Assembly: GCA_028456385.1 (NCBI GenBank)
Contig: JALNQF010000112.1
Span: 62,001 to 126,000 of the forward strand
Direction of reading: 5' to 3'
Length of the DNA: 64,000 nucleotides
Source of the DNA: Ophiosphaerella korrae
Lineage: Eukaryota > Ascomycota > Dothideomycetes > Pleosporales > Phaeosphaeriaceae
Every line of letters begins with the position of its first letter. Position 1 is the first letter of the stretch. Of the stretch, positions 23,058 to 33,481 are shown one piece after another. Both the position numbers and the translations under genes were made by a program. The notes under the pieces were generated by a model. The model saw nothing but the letters and a program-made list of their open reading frames with translations, did not search any database and was not told where the DNA came from.

Positions 23058-24319
23058 GTGTTTCCCTATCAGTGCTTTTACCTTCTTGTCTTTCGTTAAA
23101 ATCTCCTCGGTAATCTGAAAGTCGTTGTCTTCGGTCACCTATACGTCCATCTTTGCCCGTAGGGACTACATCGGCATGTAATTGAGCTTGCGACGCGAAG
23201 AAGGTCATGACCGCGACACCACCACGCTCCAGTTCATCCAATACCCCAACGCCATTCAGCATATCAACGGCTACGAGCGCCAAAAAGGCGGAGGACATGC
23301 TTTTCTTGAGAATTTGGCTTCCGACAGACCTTGTGTTAGGGAGAAATAAATGGCCAAATCCTATCCCTTCTTTCCTATCTGTTCTTTACATTTGCATCAT
23401 TAGTTTCTAGTTACTTAGCTATTTAGAAAGAGAAGACTGAGAAATTTTCACTAGGCTTTTCTTTGTCAGTACTTTCAGAATTTCCCTCTTTAGGGCCATT
23501 GTTTATCATATTACTATAATCATTGCGTGTTGGATCTTCATATGGCAGTAACGACTTAGTCACGTGGTAGCCTAGTTATATAATGCCTTGTGTGATCCAA
23601 AACCACGTGGCTTCTTACAATACTCAACAGTTTCTATCATTAAAATTTTATGCTACTGTGTGATTTGTGAGCTGTGTCATTGGTTGGTCGGTTTTAAAAT
23701 GCACGGCCCAAGACTTGCCTCGCCTCACTCCCGCCACGCTAGCGAAAGCATTGTATCCTATCCTCGCTGAAAAATCTCGTTCACCGGGGTCCGTTTTGCT
23801 CATTTGTGGATCCTCAGCTATAGCCTTTATTCCAGCCACACCATCCCGTCACGTGCTACATCATTCAGAGGCGATAACACCTCCATTTCCCTTTCCTCTA
23901 TGCACAACAGAAGTAAACAGCTCTCTATACTTTTCACATGCTACTTATGACGGCAACGCACCCCAGGCGGCTTTAGAAAGAGGTTACCAACGGGTAGTGA
24001 AGATGGAAGATGCTACTCGACAAGAACGCTGACGTCAACGTGTAGGGTGGATCCTACGGCAATGCACTCTACAGAGCTTCAGAAGAGGCAACCTACCCAT
24101 TTTGAAACCGTTTCTTCCCAAGAGCGTCTATACATTGGAGCTTCAATTGTAATAAGATATGTATAAGGCTATTTTGGTCTCTTTGCGTATATCTGATGCT
24201 TGCAAACTTTGCACATTACGTATAAGCGGATTGGTTCGATTAGACTAGTGTAGCAGTGGCTCACGAGTTCCCTGGGTATTTAACAGCTAGGCCTACGAGT
24301 ACTAGAGGGATATGAAGAA
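23058..24319. other. 1.26 kb gap
   Basis: No gene supported. A minus-strand frame at 22987-23298 has a protein-like composition (FLALVAVDMLNGVGVL), but it overlaps the 3' end of the rhodopsin-like gene and has no clear family. AT content rises toward 23.5 kb. Confidence 0.35.
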
Positions 24320-24590
24320 AGAATAGAAAAGGAGCATCCGTCACACTAGCCAGTGCGAATGGTCTGGTGTTGCTGCAGTATCAGGGGAAGTACAAGGAGG
24401 CGCAGGTGATTAATCGGCAAGCCTTGTAGGGGAAGGAGTGCCCTAACATGCTGGCCAGCGAATATTACCTTGCTTCACTATGAGGTCATCCGCACCTGTA
24501 TGAAGCTCGGTCGCTCTACAAAAGAGCCTCTTGCGACCACATCAAGGCATTTAGGCTACATCATCCTAGCCATGTTTAGATCACCAGTCT
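24320..24590 (+). pseudogene. Relic of a tetratricopeptide-repeat protein (kinesin-light-chain-type TPR)
   Basis: The translation shows decayed TPR units: EKEHPS, then LVLLQYQGKYKEAQVINRQAL followed by TAG, GKECPNMLASEYYLASL followed by TGA, and LYKRASCDH. These are the hallmark spacing and residues of the fungal TPR tails found on NLR-like (NACHT/NB-ARC) proteins. Stops and a frame change mean it is dead. It is a short C-terminal fragment, and no NACHT domain is visible upstream. Confidence 0.6.
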
Positions 24591-24718
24591 TCGCTATCTA
24601 TAATGCAAATTTTTATTATTATATCTCTTATAGTTAGTAGACCTCTCTCTATAAACTTATACTCTTATTGTGGGCTGCCACAGGGCCTAGGCCACCAAAT
24701 ACAAGTGTATGCAATTAG

Positions 24719-26113
24719 TTATTTACGTTGTATGCCCTTTCCTTCGTGAACCCAACGTTGTTTAAGTACTTGTGCTGAAGCTTTTAGCCGCCTATCCCGG
24801 GCGAAGATACCCTTTTTGTTTTCATCTACATGTTGGCTAGTTTGAAAATCGGCAAAGTTCCATACGTGTTCACCAAATGCCCCTTCCAAACGATCAAAGA
24901 CGCAATGATACGTAACTAGCAGCGACGACGAGAACTCTTCGCCCCATGGCTGTACCCCTGTACTGTATAGCCCTGCTATCATATCTGCATCATGCTCACT
25001 TATAATAATAGGCTTCACGTACCTATCCTGCCAGCCTTGCGGATCTATTTCAGCAAGTTTCAAATCTCCGCAATTCTTGTACCAACCATAATAGCAGTTC
25101 AGACAAAGGACGTCAAACAGGTCAGAGATCTGATCCTTTTCTGAAGTTGCTAGGCCGAAGTTGGCAAAGCATATGGGTCGCGAATCTAATTCTCGAGTAA
25201 AGTTGACGAGGGGCTCAAAATACTCTCGAGCCCCATCTTCATGAGATGCGGGCTCGTTGGCAATCGACCACATAACCACACATGCATGGTTTTTGTCGCA
25301 AGAAATGAGTTCACGTATGCCCTGCCCGTGGGCAGCGCGTGTACGATCGTTGAACGTGGATGGTGAAAAGGAGCTTGGGGCTTTTCCGCCAAAAAGGCCC
25401 GATGCCACCCCAAGGTTCAATACCGCACCAGCAGTCTCATCAATTACCGCAATACCTTGACGATCTGCATAATCAAGAAACTCTTCGGCGTATGGGTAGT
25501 GCGACGTACGAAAAGAATTTGCACCTATCCGTCGCATGAGCTCAAAATCGTGAACCATGTATGCCGCATCGTGGCTTTTACCCCGTATCGCTGTATCTTC
25601 GTGCTTTCCGAACCCTGCGAAGTAGAATGGCTTGTTGTTAATCAGGAATTGAGAGCTTCGCACTTCAACCGTACGTATTCCCGTACTCAAAGTATAAGTG
25701 TCTGTCATTGAAGGGTGACCCCATTTCCATAGTTCCATTTTAAATTGGCATAGGTATGGTGCACCAGGCTCCCGAATTCGAACTGCTGGGATGTTCAACT
25801 CACCAACAAAGCCGATAGTTTCTGCGACCTGCGTGCCATCTTCGTCGGTTACATAAATTTTGGCATGTAAAGAATCCGTGGCGGTAGCGTCTACCTGGAG
25901 TCGATATTTAATGATACCAAGGGCTTGCTTCCAAACAACATTGGTACTCACGGTCGCATCAAGGACATGTTGTGTTGGCAAGGAGTATAGCCACACGGAA
26001 CATGCTAACCCAGAATAGTTGAAGAAATCATGCATGTAGGTTTGCTTCCTCCTTCCATCCGCAAGACGGAATAACATCGGCGCAACGTCGAGTCTCATCC
26101 GTGTCTCCACCAA
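24719..26113 (-). pseudogene. Beta-glucuronidase (GH2) lacking its N-terminal domain
   Basis: The 464 codons align by motif with the C-terminal three quarters of family GH2 beta-glucuronidase. They start at the KQTYMHDFFNYSGL block, continue through FLINNKPFYFAGFGKHED, NSFRTSHYPYAEE, the acid/base motif MWSIANEPASHEDGAREYF and the nucleophile-bearing IIISEHDADMIAGL, and end at the HVWNFADFQTSQ block. About 150 residues of the N-terminal sugar-binding jelly roll, present in the family, are absent. The open frame extends upstream only to a TGA near 26.19 kb, has no good ATG (first in-frame ATGs are at about 26101 and 26077) and shows no GH2 N-domain motif. The usual TEYG around the nucleophile reads SEHD. 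I therefore call it 5'-truncated, though a gene with distant 5' exons cannot be excluded. Confidence 0.75.
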
Positions 26114-26386
26114 ACACCCATATTTTGGCGGGGGATCGTGCAGGGAAGGTTTATCCCAACGTCTAGGCTCTTTTCCGATGATACCTCATTGCCGCATGAT
26201 ATGCTTAGCACCAGATCGAAATATCAAGAACCGGCCCACGGCGACGGTCTTTGATGCACGGTTTGTGCGGTATCCGTATCCGTTACTAACGGTCTGTGTG
26301 TCTTGGCCTGAAATATAAGCATAAGCTGAGTCCAATAAACTTTGAGAAGCATTGAACCATTATTTTTATACTTGATCTTTATAATA
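26114..26386. promoter_or_regulatory. Divergent intergenic between GH2 remnant and sugar-transporter relic
   Basis: The beta-glucuronidase-like gene and the transporter point away from each other, so this was probably a shared promoter. It also replaces the position where the GH2 N-domain would be expected. No specific site is identified. Confidence 0.35.
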
Positions 26387-28224
26387 ATGATGGCGGACAA
26401 GAAGCATGAGCTATCCTCTATGATGGAAGAAAAAGGGGGACCGACATTGAGAGCTCGAGTCCAGTGTCAGCATTCGCAGCTTGGACAAGATCACAATGCC
26501 TCCGGGAATCCTGGCGTCTATACATGACCGAGCCTGCAGTTTCTATTGCTGGAATGTAGGTTGCTGTATTTTTGCTATGTATCACGATTGTCAGCTCACT
26601 ATTCTTAGGGATGTTAGATATGCAAATTCCGTCATTGGAAGCATCGTCGCCAACTGAAGCTTCATTCAGCAGTATGGCACTGTAAGGGATCCGAAGACAA
26701 GGGCTTTAGCACTGGATGCGACACACATCGCTCTCTGGGGCGCGCTATAATTTGTTACTGCGGTCTGTGTTCAGTCCATTAGTCCTATCATGGCGGACAA
26801 ATTTGGGCGCAAATTTAACATGTGGGGAATCACGTCCTTTATCACCTTAGCAAGCTATCTATATTATCGCTAGATGTGGTCTATTCAATGCTGATATAGC
26901 TAGTCTATTCTTATACAGTGCTTTTCCAAAACGTGGCGGGAGGTTCTAATTGCGAGACTTATCGCCAGCTGTGCTGGCGGCTTGATTGGAACCTCGTGCG
27001 TGGTCTACATGTCCGAAATTGCCATGCCTCAGTTTCGTGATGCCCTGTTAGCCGCATTCTCAATGGTCTTCGCTCTTGGGCAGGTTTTTCTAGCTGTTAG
27101 GTTGAAAATTCTAGAAGAATCTGAAAATATGAAGTTCAGGCGCATGTTCTATTCAGAGTTTGTGTTCACTGGTCTTTGGCTAGCTCCCATGCTCTACGTC
27201 CCGGAGTCTCCAGGTAGGCCGAGCATCGAATTCTTTTGCTTGAAAACACTAACAGTCTTCAAAGCATGGTTATGTTCGAAAGGAAGGCATGAAGAGGGAA
27301 ATAAATCTCTCCGAAGGCTCGTCAGAAACGCCGAAGGATACAATGTTGACCATGAATATTCTGTGTTACAGTATGAGAAAAGGAAATCACAAGAACTCGC
27401 TGAAAATTCTGGTTCGTCTGATTGGAGGGCGTTATACACCAGGACAAATATCAAACCGTGCATAGTTGCCACTTTGCCTTTCACATTCCAAAATATCTGC
27501 GGCGTCCCACTAATGTTTGGATATACAATCTACTTCTTCCAGCTTACTAGTGTTAGAGATCCGTTTCTCGGGAATATTATAAAGCAGATACTACTCGTTG
27601 TTAGTATCCTTACTTCCTTCTATACGGCGGACAGAGTCGGTCGACGAGCTTTGTTAATCTATGGAGGCAGTGCCATGTGTATAATCGACGCACACGTAGG
27701 CAAACTCGGATTCATGAAGCAGAATAATGGCTCTGGCATTGCGCTTATCTTTCTTTGCTCACTCTGGGCTTTTGTATATGCGAACTCACTCGCACCTATC
27801 GGTACGTTCCATTGAAACCCATACTTATCTACATCAGCTTAATGCTTCGCAGGATGGATTAGTCTTGAAACTTCAAGCCTTAGACTTCACGTTAAAACCA
27901 CGTCGGTCGCAGTTACTATCCAGTACCTAACAGGTATTCTCTTTGTACATCTCTTAGTTCAAAGAACAAAAGCATTTGGTAATGATAGTTGCGTAGAATT
28001 ACACTGTCCCTTTAATGCTCTCAAACCAAGGAGTAGGATGGGGACAGAAAACAGGCCCATTCTTTAGTGGTACAACAGCTCTCTATCTTATCCTTTGTAT
28101 TCTCTTGTTTCCCGAAACTAAGGGACGCACCTATAACGAACTGGATGAACTTTTCGAGCGCCATATTCCAGCGTGGAAACTTGCTACGACGAAGAAAGAT
28201 CACGATGCAAAATTAGAAGAGTAG
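26387..28224 (+). pseudogene. MFS sugar/hexose transporter, N-terminal half broken
   Basis: Major-facilitator sugar porter of the fungal alpha-glucoside/hexose type. The C-terminal half is clean: SEIAMPQFRDALLAAF, PESP|AWLCSKGRHEEG across a normal intron (27214-27264), the SSLRL block, then NYTVPLMLSNQGVGWGQ and FPETKGRTYNELDELFE near the end, with further introns at about 27800-27852 and 27937-27999. The N-terminal half (26387-26980) carries in-frame stops, for example in IVAN*SFIQQYGT and LWGAL*FVTAV, and a frame change after the start segment. Introns do not remove these stops, so the gene is most likely dead. It is paired divergently with the GH2 gene, as expected for uptake of glycosides. 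Confidence 0.75.
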
Positions 28225-28472
28225 GAGTTTGAAGAGGTTAGGTAGAATGACCTATACTGCGCATAAGTGTGGGTTTGAAATGCTGTCTCGTACCGAGAAT
28301 CTGTTGAGCAGGGTGTAATGATATTTCGTAATAGTAAATATATTCCATTGGTTCTATCAATTTACATAGGTTTAAATCATCAGCAACCGTACTAACGAGG
28401 AAGATTTTGAGTCTAGGGAACAATTCGTTCCTATTATCCCTTCAAAATATTGTCCTTGTTAAAGGTACCACT

Positions 28473-30216
28473 TCATGCCTTCTCGGGAGTATATTTCGCT
28501 CGATATTCATCAAGCAAGCCCCTCAAGCTACTCGCTCGACAAGGCGACAGGATGCCTTCCTTCCCAAGGTGACTTTTCAGACCCAGTTCCCCAAGAAGTT
28601 GATCTGTATATGCGACGCAGTTCCACAAGAACCAATTTGCCAACTGCCCCTTATTTAGGTACCTTCGCCGGCACCAAACCACGGTTTCCGCAACGTCTTT
28701 TTCCATCTCGCCCACTGATTGCATTTCGTGTATCCCACCGTCTAGAGCGGCAACGGCCCATAGTGCCTGAGCTTCCGCCACGCGCCAGGCGTTGATAATA
28801 CTCATCCGGCCGAGGAACACAATTGAGGAGTCATGAATAGGAACAATGCTGCGGTAGAGGCGGTACGGGGTCGTTTTTGGCTCCTTCCTGAAATGCGGTG
28901 GTGGGTTCGCGAGAATAGGAAATCGCGCCATCACTGTTTTGTCCGCGGTTGCCTCCAGGGCTTCCCATTTCTCCTGGTCGACGGTGGCAGGGCTAAGAGG
29001 AACCGGGAGACCCAGGGATGTAGCTGTATGAGAATCGTAGTGGCCGGGGGTTTGCCGCCACCCAGTGCCATAAATGATCGTGTCGACGGCAATCCGGGAT
29101 CCATCGGCAAGGACAACTGAGTTTGCATCCATCTCTGAAATGTCTTCCCTGATGATTTTGACGTTTTGGGCGATCATGTCGAAAAAGTCTTCTCTCTGCT
29201 CGACGCCAGTATTGTCATTTGCCCAGAAGAGCGGGGTGTCTGGCTCCAAATTCTTGAAACCGTTGTCTTTCGGATCAGGCCGATCATAGTTGGCCCGCTT
29301 CCTGAAGTCGCCTTCAATGGAACTCCATAAGGACCTAATAATACTGCGGCCTAGGGTAGTGCGGTTCAAGAGTCTCACGAAAAACGTGTCCTTTACAAAT
29401 TGCGAAGACAGGATAAGATACAGGAACCGGCTGAGCAAGGGTTCGTCAGAGGATTTGAAAGGCGGAGTTGGATGGAGGGGCGCGTAGAAGCAAGGTCCGT
29501 TTCCGGACTTTCGGATGATCCAGTACACGGTCTTGCCCGCCAATGCTGCAGAATATGAAGCGTCTGCAGCAGACTTTGCGCCTCCAATAATCGCTATGCT
29601 GTTACAGTTTGGGTTATTGTAGAGATCGAATCTGGCCAGGTCTTTTATGTGCATATGAATGCCCTTAAATGTCTGGAGTTTTGGGATCTCTGGCAGTTCA
29701 GGCTCGCTGGTGATACCAGAAGCATCGATTATTTTTGCGACATGAAGGATGTTCGAACCACCTTCCAACTCGATAAGCCAAACATCCCCTGCTTTCTTCA
29801 CTGACTGGACACGGGTGTTGAACATGATCCGATCTTCCAATGTACAGCCAGCATATATATGGGAGCGCGCGTATTCCACAAGATATCGTGTCATGTGAGT
29901 TGCTCGAAAAAGGCCTTGAACCGTGTCTTCGGGTTCAAGCTGAAGGGGTAAATCGGAGAATTCGGCGATGGAAGAGGAATCTTGTGTCCATAGGGAGTCG
30001 TAGACGCGGGCTGTTGTAGATATGTCAATAAATAAATTGACACAGTACAGCCAACGGGATAGCTTTACCTTTACTCCATACACCACCAATTCCATCACTA
30101 GCTTCAAGAATCGCCAGTTTGGTATCGGGATGTATTTCGAGATACGTCCTTGCGGATTGGATACCGTATATGCCTGCTCCAATAATTAGGACATCGAAAT
30201 CTAGCGTCCGTGACAT
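28473..30216 (-). CDS. Flavin-containing monooxygenase-like oxidoreductase (2 exons)
   Basis: FAD- and NADPH-dependent monooxygenase of the FMO/cyclohexanone-monooxygenase class, substrate unknown. Model: complement(28473..30010, 30069..30216). The intron 30068-30011 (donor GTAAAG, acceptor ACAG) joins GGVWSK to ARVYDSLWTQ. Evidence: N-terminal FAD motif DVLIIGAGIYGIQSA, the FMO signature FKGIHMHIKDL, a second nucleotide motif SIAIIGGAKSAADAS, and the IIYGTGWRQTPGHY block. ATG 30216 puts the Rossmann motif at residue 10, as is usual; an in-frame ATG at 30288 would add 24 residues. Fungal enzymes of this shape often belong to secondary-metabolite pathways, but no synthase is visible nearby. 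The frame is intact. Confidence 0.88.
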
Positions 30217-30288
30217 TTCGGTTATAGAAAGAGAATCAACGTCGTAAGAGATCTGCAGAGCTTTACGACGGAAGGCGGGGGGTACCAT

Positions 30289-31097
30289 TATTTAGTCCCT
30301 GCGCAAAGCTGAAATACCACAACCCCTTCATGTTTGCAATGCCTTTGTGTTTCTAGCTCGTCTTGTAGTGCGCTTTGGCGTCTCCCCGCAAAAGCCAGTG
30401 GCAACTAGCTTAGGTTTCTTATTGGATCGTAGCTTTCTGGGGCTGAAGCGCTACCCCATCAGCTGAAGAACTAGGAAAACCTTATAGGCCAGCGAGTGGA
30501 ACTAATGGAAAGGAATCTCTATGACTAGAGAAGGAGGCGTCAGCTGTAGATATCGAGGTGCTAAACTTTTAGACCGGAATGAGCACTTCGCTTTCAGATA
30601 TAGACTAACGTTGCAGTATTATCTATACGCCAGTAGCAGATGTCCCGCAGCATCCTGGATCTCACGGGACGCCGTTAACTTTAGTGCCCTGGCAGGTAGG
30701 GTTAGTCATATGTCTATTGTGTAAAATACCCTAATATACTAAGGGTTAGCTAAATCAATAACAGTAGTACTAAACTTCGTATTCTTACCATTTTATATTC
30801 TTTCTTGATATTGTTGAAGATTCTTTTCAGAGGGTTTGAGCCTTGCCACAGCTATGCTTAGGGATTACCGGAGAAGTGTCCTGCTCCTTGTTCGTAGTCT
30901 CTTGGTTCATGCGTCATCCATCTTAAGCAAATTCGACGATATGAAGGATAAAGGGGATATTAATTCGAGTCTCATTAAAATTGTTAGTTGGCCCTTTGGT
31001 ATTATTCATAGAGTTATAGATGGTACATATGAGACTAACAATTCGTGCAATAATGGTAAGTTTGTATCTCTAGTACTCTTTCGAGGATTTAATATAG
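30289..31097. other. AT-rich gap between FMO gene and TIR element
   Basis: No gene supported. A 88-codon frame at 30836-31102 (+) has no recognised domain. The sequence becomes A/T-rich toward the element at 31098. Confidence 0.35.
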
Positions 31098-31215
31098 TAT
31101 AACGTGCTTTACGAGCGAGCTAGACGTACAAAGAGTCTGACACCCTAAAATATATCCAAAATTCGGATTTTTGCAACAGAATATCTCCACAACAGTTTTA
31201 CGATATATGAAGAGG
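31098..31215. repeat. Left terminal inverted repeat
   Basis: Left arm of the TIR element; pairs imperfectly with 31630-31723. Confidence 0.65.
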
Positions 31216-31629
31216 CTTGTATTATATCTCTAGATTATAGAACCTAGCTATTGTGCCGGTGCAGAAGGTGTATCCTTCTGCACTAGCAGAAGCTTGGCCG
31301 AACGGTACGAAGTTCGGGTCGAGCGCGAGAGACTTTCAATTTATCACTCATCCATTGCATACAATTACTAGCTAGTCGAGAATAAATCAAATTGAATACT
31401 CGTCAAATCGTCTTACCTAGGTACTACGAGTAACCAGTTGCTATTCTGTATTCCAGACAGATAAGTTAGGCAACTATCCTCTTCACTTTCTCTAAAATAC
31501 TATACTCTGACTCTTCGCCCTAATTTAGCCCCCAATTTTCTGCAACTTACATTGTATTTAATCTAATAATTTTAACTACTAGTATTGGTATTTGAATAGG
31601 CAATCAAGGCTATATACTAATTTCAGATT

Positions 31630-31723
31630 ATATAATAGAGCTGTTGTAGAGATATTTCACTACAAAAATCCAACTTTTTAGTATATTTTAGGGTATCCAG
31701 CTCACTTGTAAAGCACTTTAATA
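31630..31723. repeat. Right terminal inverted repeat
   Basis: Right arm of the TIR element; most differences from the left arm are A/G or C/T changes. Confidence 0.65.
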
Positions 31724-32020
31724 TACATACAGTAGCTGTACGGGAAATATTTGAACGATTAGGGTAATTGACGAGAGTTATACATATTGCTAAAGTATAA
31801 CCAAGCCTATGTAATAGGGATAGTTTCGCATAAAAGGAAAAAGGAGATAAGAGAAAAATACAGTAATAGCTAGGAGTTGTTTCGATTAGCCTTGCTAACT
31901 TGAAGGGATGTATATAAGTTCGTATAAGCAAGGTCTAATAGGGGCTATATCGTTCCCAAAATCGGCATATTTTTGATGGACCTGAAAAGACTAGACTAGT
32001 GTCTGGACCTGTATCTCGAC

Positions 32021-33481
32021 TCACAGCTTAGCATCCCGTTTCAGGATCTCATTCAACTCATCTCGCATAACACAATTCTCGAGTTTGAAGCTTCCTGCTA
32101 GCTGGTCTAGTTCCTCCTCAGTCTTACCCGAGAAAAGTTCGGCCATCTCGTATCCCAAATATTCACTCATTAAGCACTCCCGAACACAACGTTCCACTTG
32201 CCTATCAAATGTCCACAATGGGCTTGGGTATTTCTGCTTTTGTAAATGTTCCGGTATCATTTCCTTGAGACTAGCGATGAATGGTTCATAGATGTGCGCT
32301 ACAGCTGACTTGTCGCTGGAACCCCAAAAGTCCAAGCCGAGACTCTTCTTCTTAGCCAGGAATGGAGCGATCAATTTCATGTATGGTGAGTCAGGAGCAA
32401 TGTACGTCATTCCCTGATATCCAATATCCTTGTAGAGCCAGATAGACCACGACACCTCGGTCTCACGGTAGATCTTGAGCTGTTCTTCAAGCATAGCAAA
32501 GCGCTGTGAATTCTCCAGCTGAGCGTTCGCTTCCTTTTCTGCAGTTGTTTCCCCTTTTGCGTCGCCTACAGAAGCATAGACGGGACCGAATTCGCCATTC
32601 CATATGGGAATGTTATGCTTGCGCATGTACTCGACTTTCCTTTCAAAGGACCTGCGCAATTTCGCTTTCTGCTCTTCGGTGCCAAGATAGGGATCTCCAA
32701 CGGGGAAGCCCATCATGTTGTAATCGTGACAAGAGTATACGGAATTTGGCAGAGGCTTTGAGGGAAACTGGGAGAAGTCCATAGCGTAAGTGTTGCCATC
32801 AATAAAAAGAATATGTTCGGGATCTACACGGCGTATGGCATTTTCAATGCGCTCGTAGAATTTGATGAGGTGCACATGATCGGGATCCGCAGGCTCGTTA
32901 AGAGGGTTATAGCCAGCGATAAACGGATCACCCTTGTATCTTTTGGCAATCTCAATCCAGAGATTGATTGCGCGATCTTGAAAGTCTTTGAATTCCCAGA
33001 ACAGCGCTCGATTGAGACCTGTATCCGAATGCCAATCTTGATTTTGGCCTCCTGGCGCCGCGTGCAGGTCAAAAATGACATATAGGCCGTTGTTCCTGCA
33101 GTGTTGCACGATGCGATCGAGAATATCGAATCCACCTTGCTTGTAGACTCCAGGGTTCATGTCATCTTCAAAGTGTCGGTAGTTAAAGGGTACGCGAATA
33201 CAGTTCAGGCCTAGAGAGGCAAAGTATTTTGCATCGGCATCGGTAAAGAAGTAGTCTAAAAATCGATCAAAAAAATATTCAGACTTTCTCTCCCCGAGAA
33301 CTTGAAGCATCGCTTTTCTGTGCTCAAATTCGTGCCCAGAGTAGCCTGTGATGAAATTTTCCATGTTCATGTGTCCTCCTAGTCCGGCACCCTTCAATAT
33401 GATCTTGTTACCATGGCCGTCAACTATATCAGTGCCACTGACTCGGAGCACTGAGTCGATGGGACGTGTTTGAGTCATCAT
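32021..33481 (-). CDS. Glycoside hydrolase family 5 enzyme (exo-1,3-beta-glucanase-like), intronless
   Basis: 486-residue retaining glycosidase with a TIM-barrel fold. Motifs in order: LKGAGLGGHMNMENF, NCIRVPFNYRHFEDD, GLYVIFDLHAAPGGQNQDW (conserved HAAPG), FIAGYNPLNEPADP with the acid/base Glu, SVYSCHDYN, and PIWNGEFGPVYAS with the nucleophile Glu. The residues needed for catalysis are present. There is no signal peptide, so it is probably intracellular and acts on small glycosides, glycolipids or glucan fragments rather than cell walls; the GH5 subfamily cannot be decided by eye. ATG 33481 is followed immediately by a second ATG (33478). The gene lies between the TIR element and a long empty gap, near two sugar transporters and a GH2 gene. 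Confidence 0.9.
   Translation of the reverse strand: MMTQTRPIDSVLRVSGTDIVDGHGNKIILKGAGLGGHMNMENFITGYSGHEFEHRKAMLQVLGERKSEYFFDRFLDYFFTDADAKYFASLGLNCIRVPFNYRHFEDDMNPGVYKQGGFDILDRIVQHCRNNGLYVIFDLHAAPGGQNQDWHSDTGLNRALFWEFKDFQDRAINLWIEIAKRYKGDPFIAGYNPLNEPADPDHVHLIKFYERIENAIRRVDPEHILFIDGNTYAMDFSQFPSKPLPNSVYSCHDYNMMGFPVGDPYLGTEEQKAKLRRSFERKVEYMRKHNIPIWNGEFGPVYASVGDAKGETTAEKEANAQLENSQRFAMLEEQLKIYRETEVSWSIWLYKDIGYQGMTYIAPDSPYMKLIAPFLAKKKSLGLDFWGSSDKSAVAHIYEPFIASLKEMIPEHLQKQKYPSPLWTFDRQVERCVRECLMSEYLGYEMAELFSGKTEEELDQLAGSFKLENCVMRDELNEILKRDAKL

Larger units (their letters stand above)
31098..31723. mobile_element. 626-bp non-autonomous TIR element (Tc1/mariner-like MITE)
   Basis: The two ends form long imperfect inverted repeats. 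The left arm reads inward from TATAACGTGCTTTACGAGC (31098), then ACACCCTAAAATATAT, CGGATTTTTG and ATATCTCCACAACAG. The complement of the right arm reads TATTAAAGTGCTTTAC, ATACCCTAAAATATAC, TGGATTTTTG and ATATCTCTACAACAG (ending at 31723). The match covers about 100 bases with gaps, and the left arm has an extra ~12-base insert after GAGCTAGAC. TA dinucleotides flank both ends, as for Tc1/mariner target sites. There is no transposase frame inside, so it is non-autonomous or a deletion derivative. Boundaries are read by eye. Confidence 0.7.

Noticed and set aside
22987..23298. Minus-strand frame with protein-like composition
   Set aside because: It overlaps the tail of an intact gene and I could not tie it to any family.
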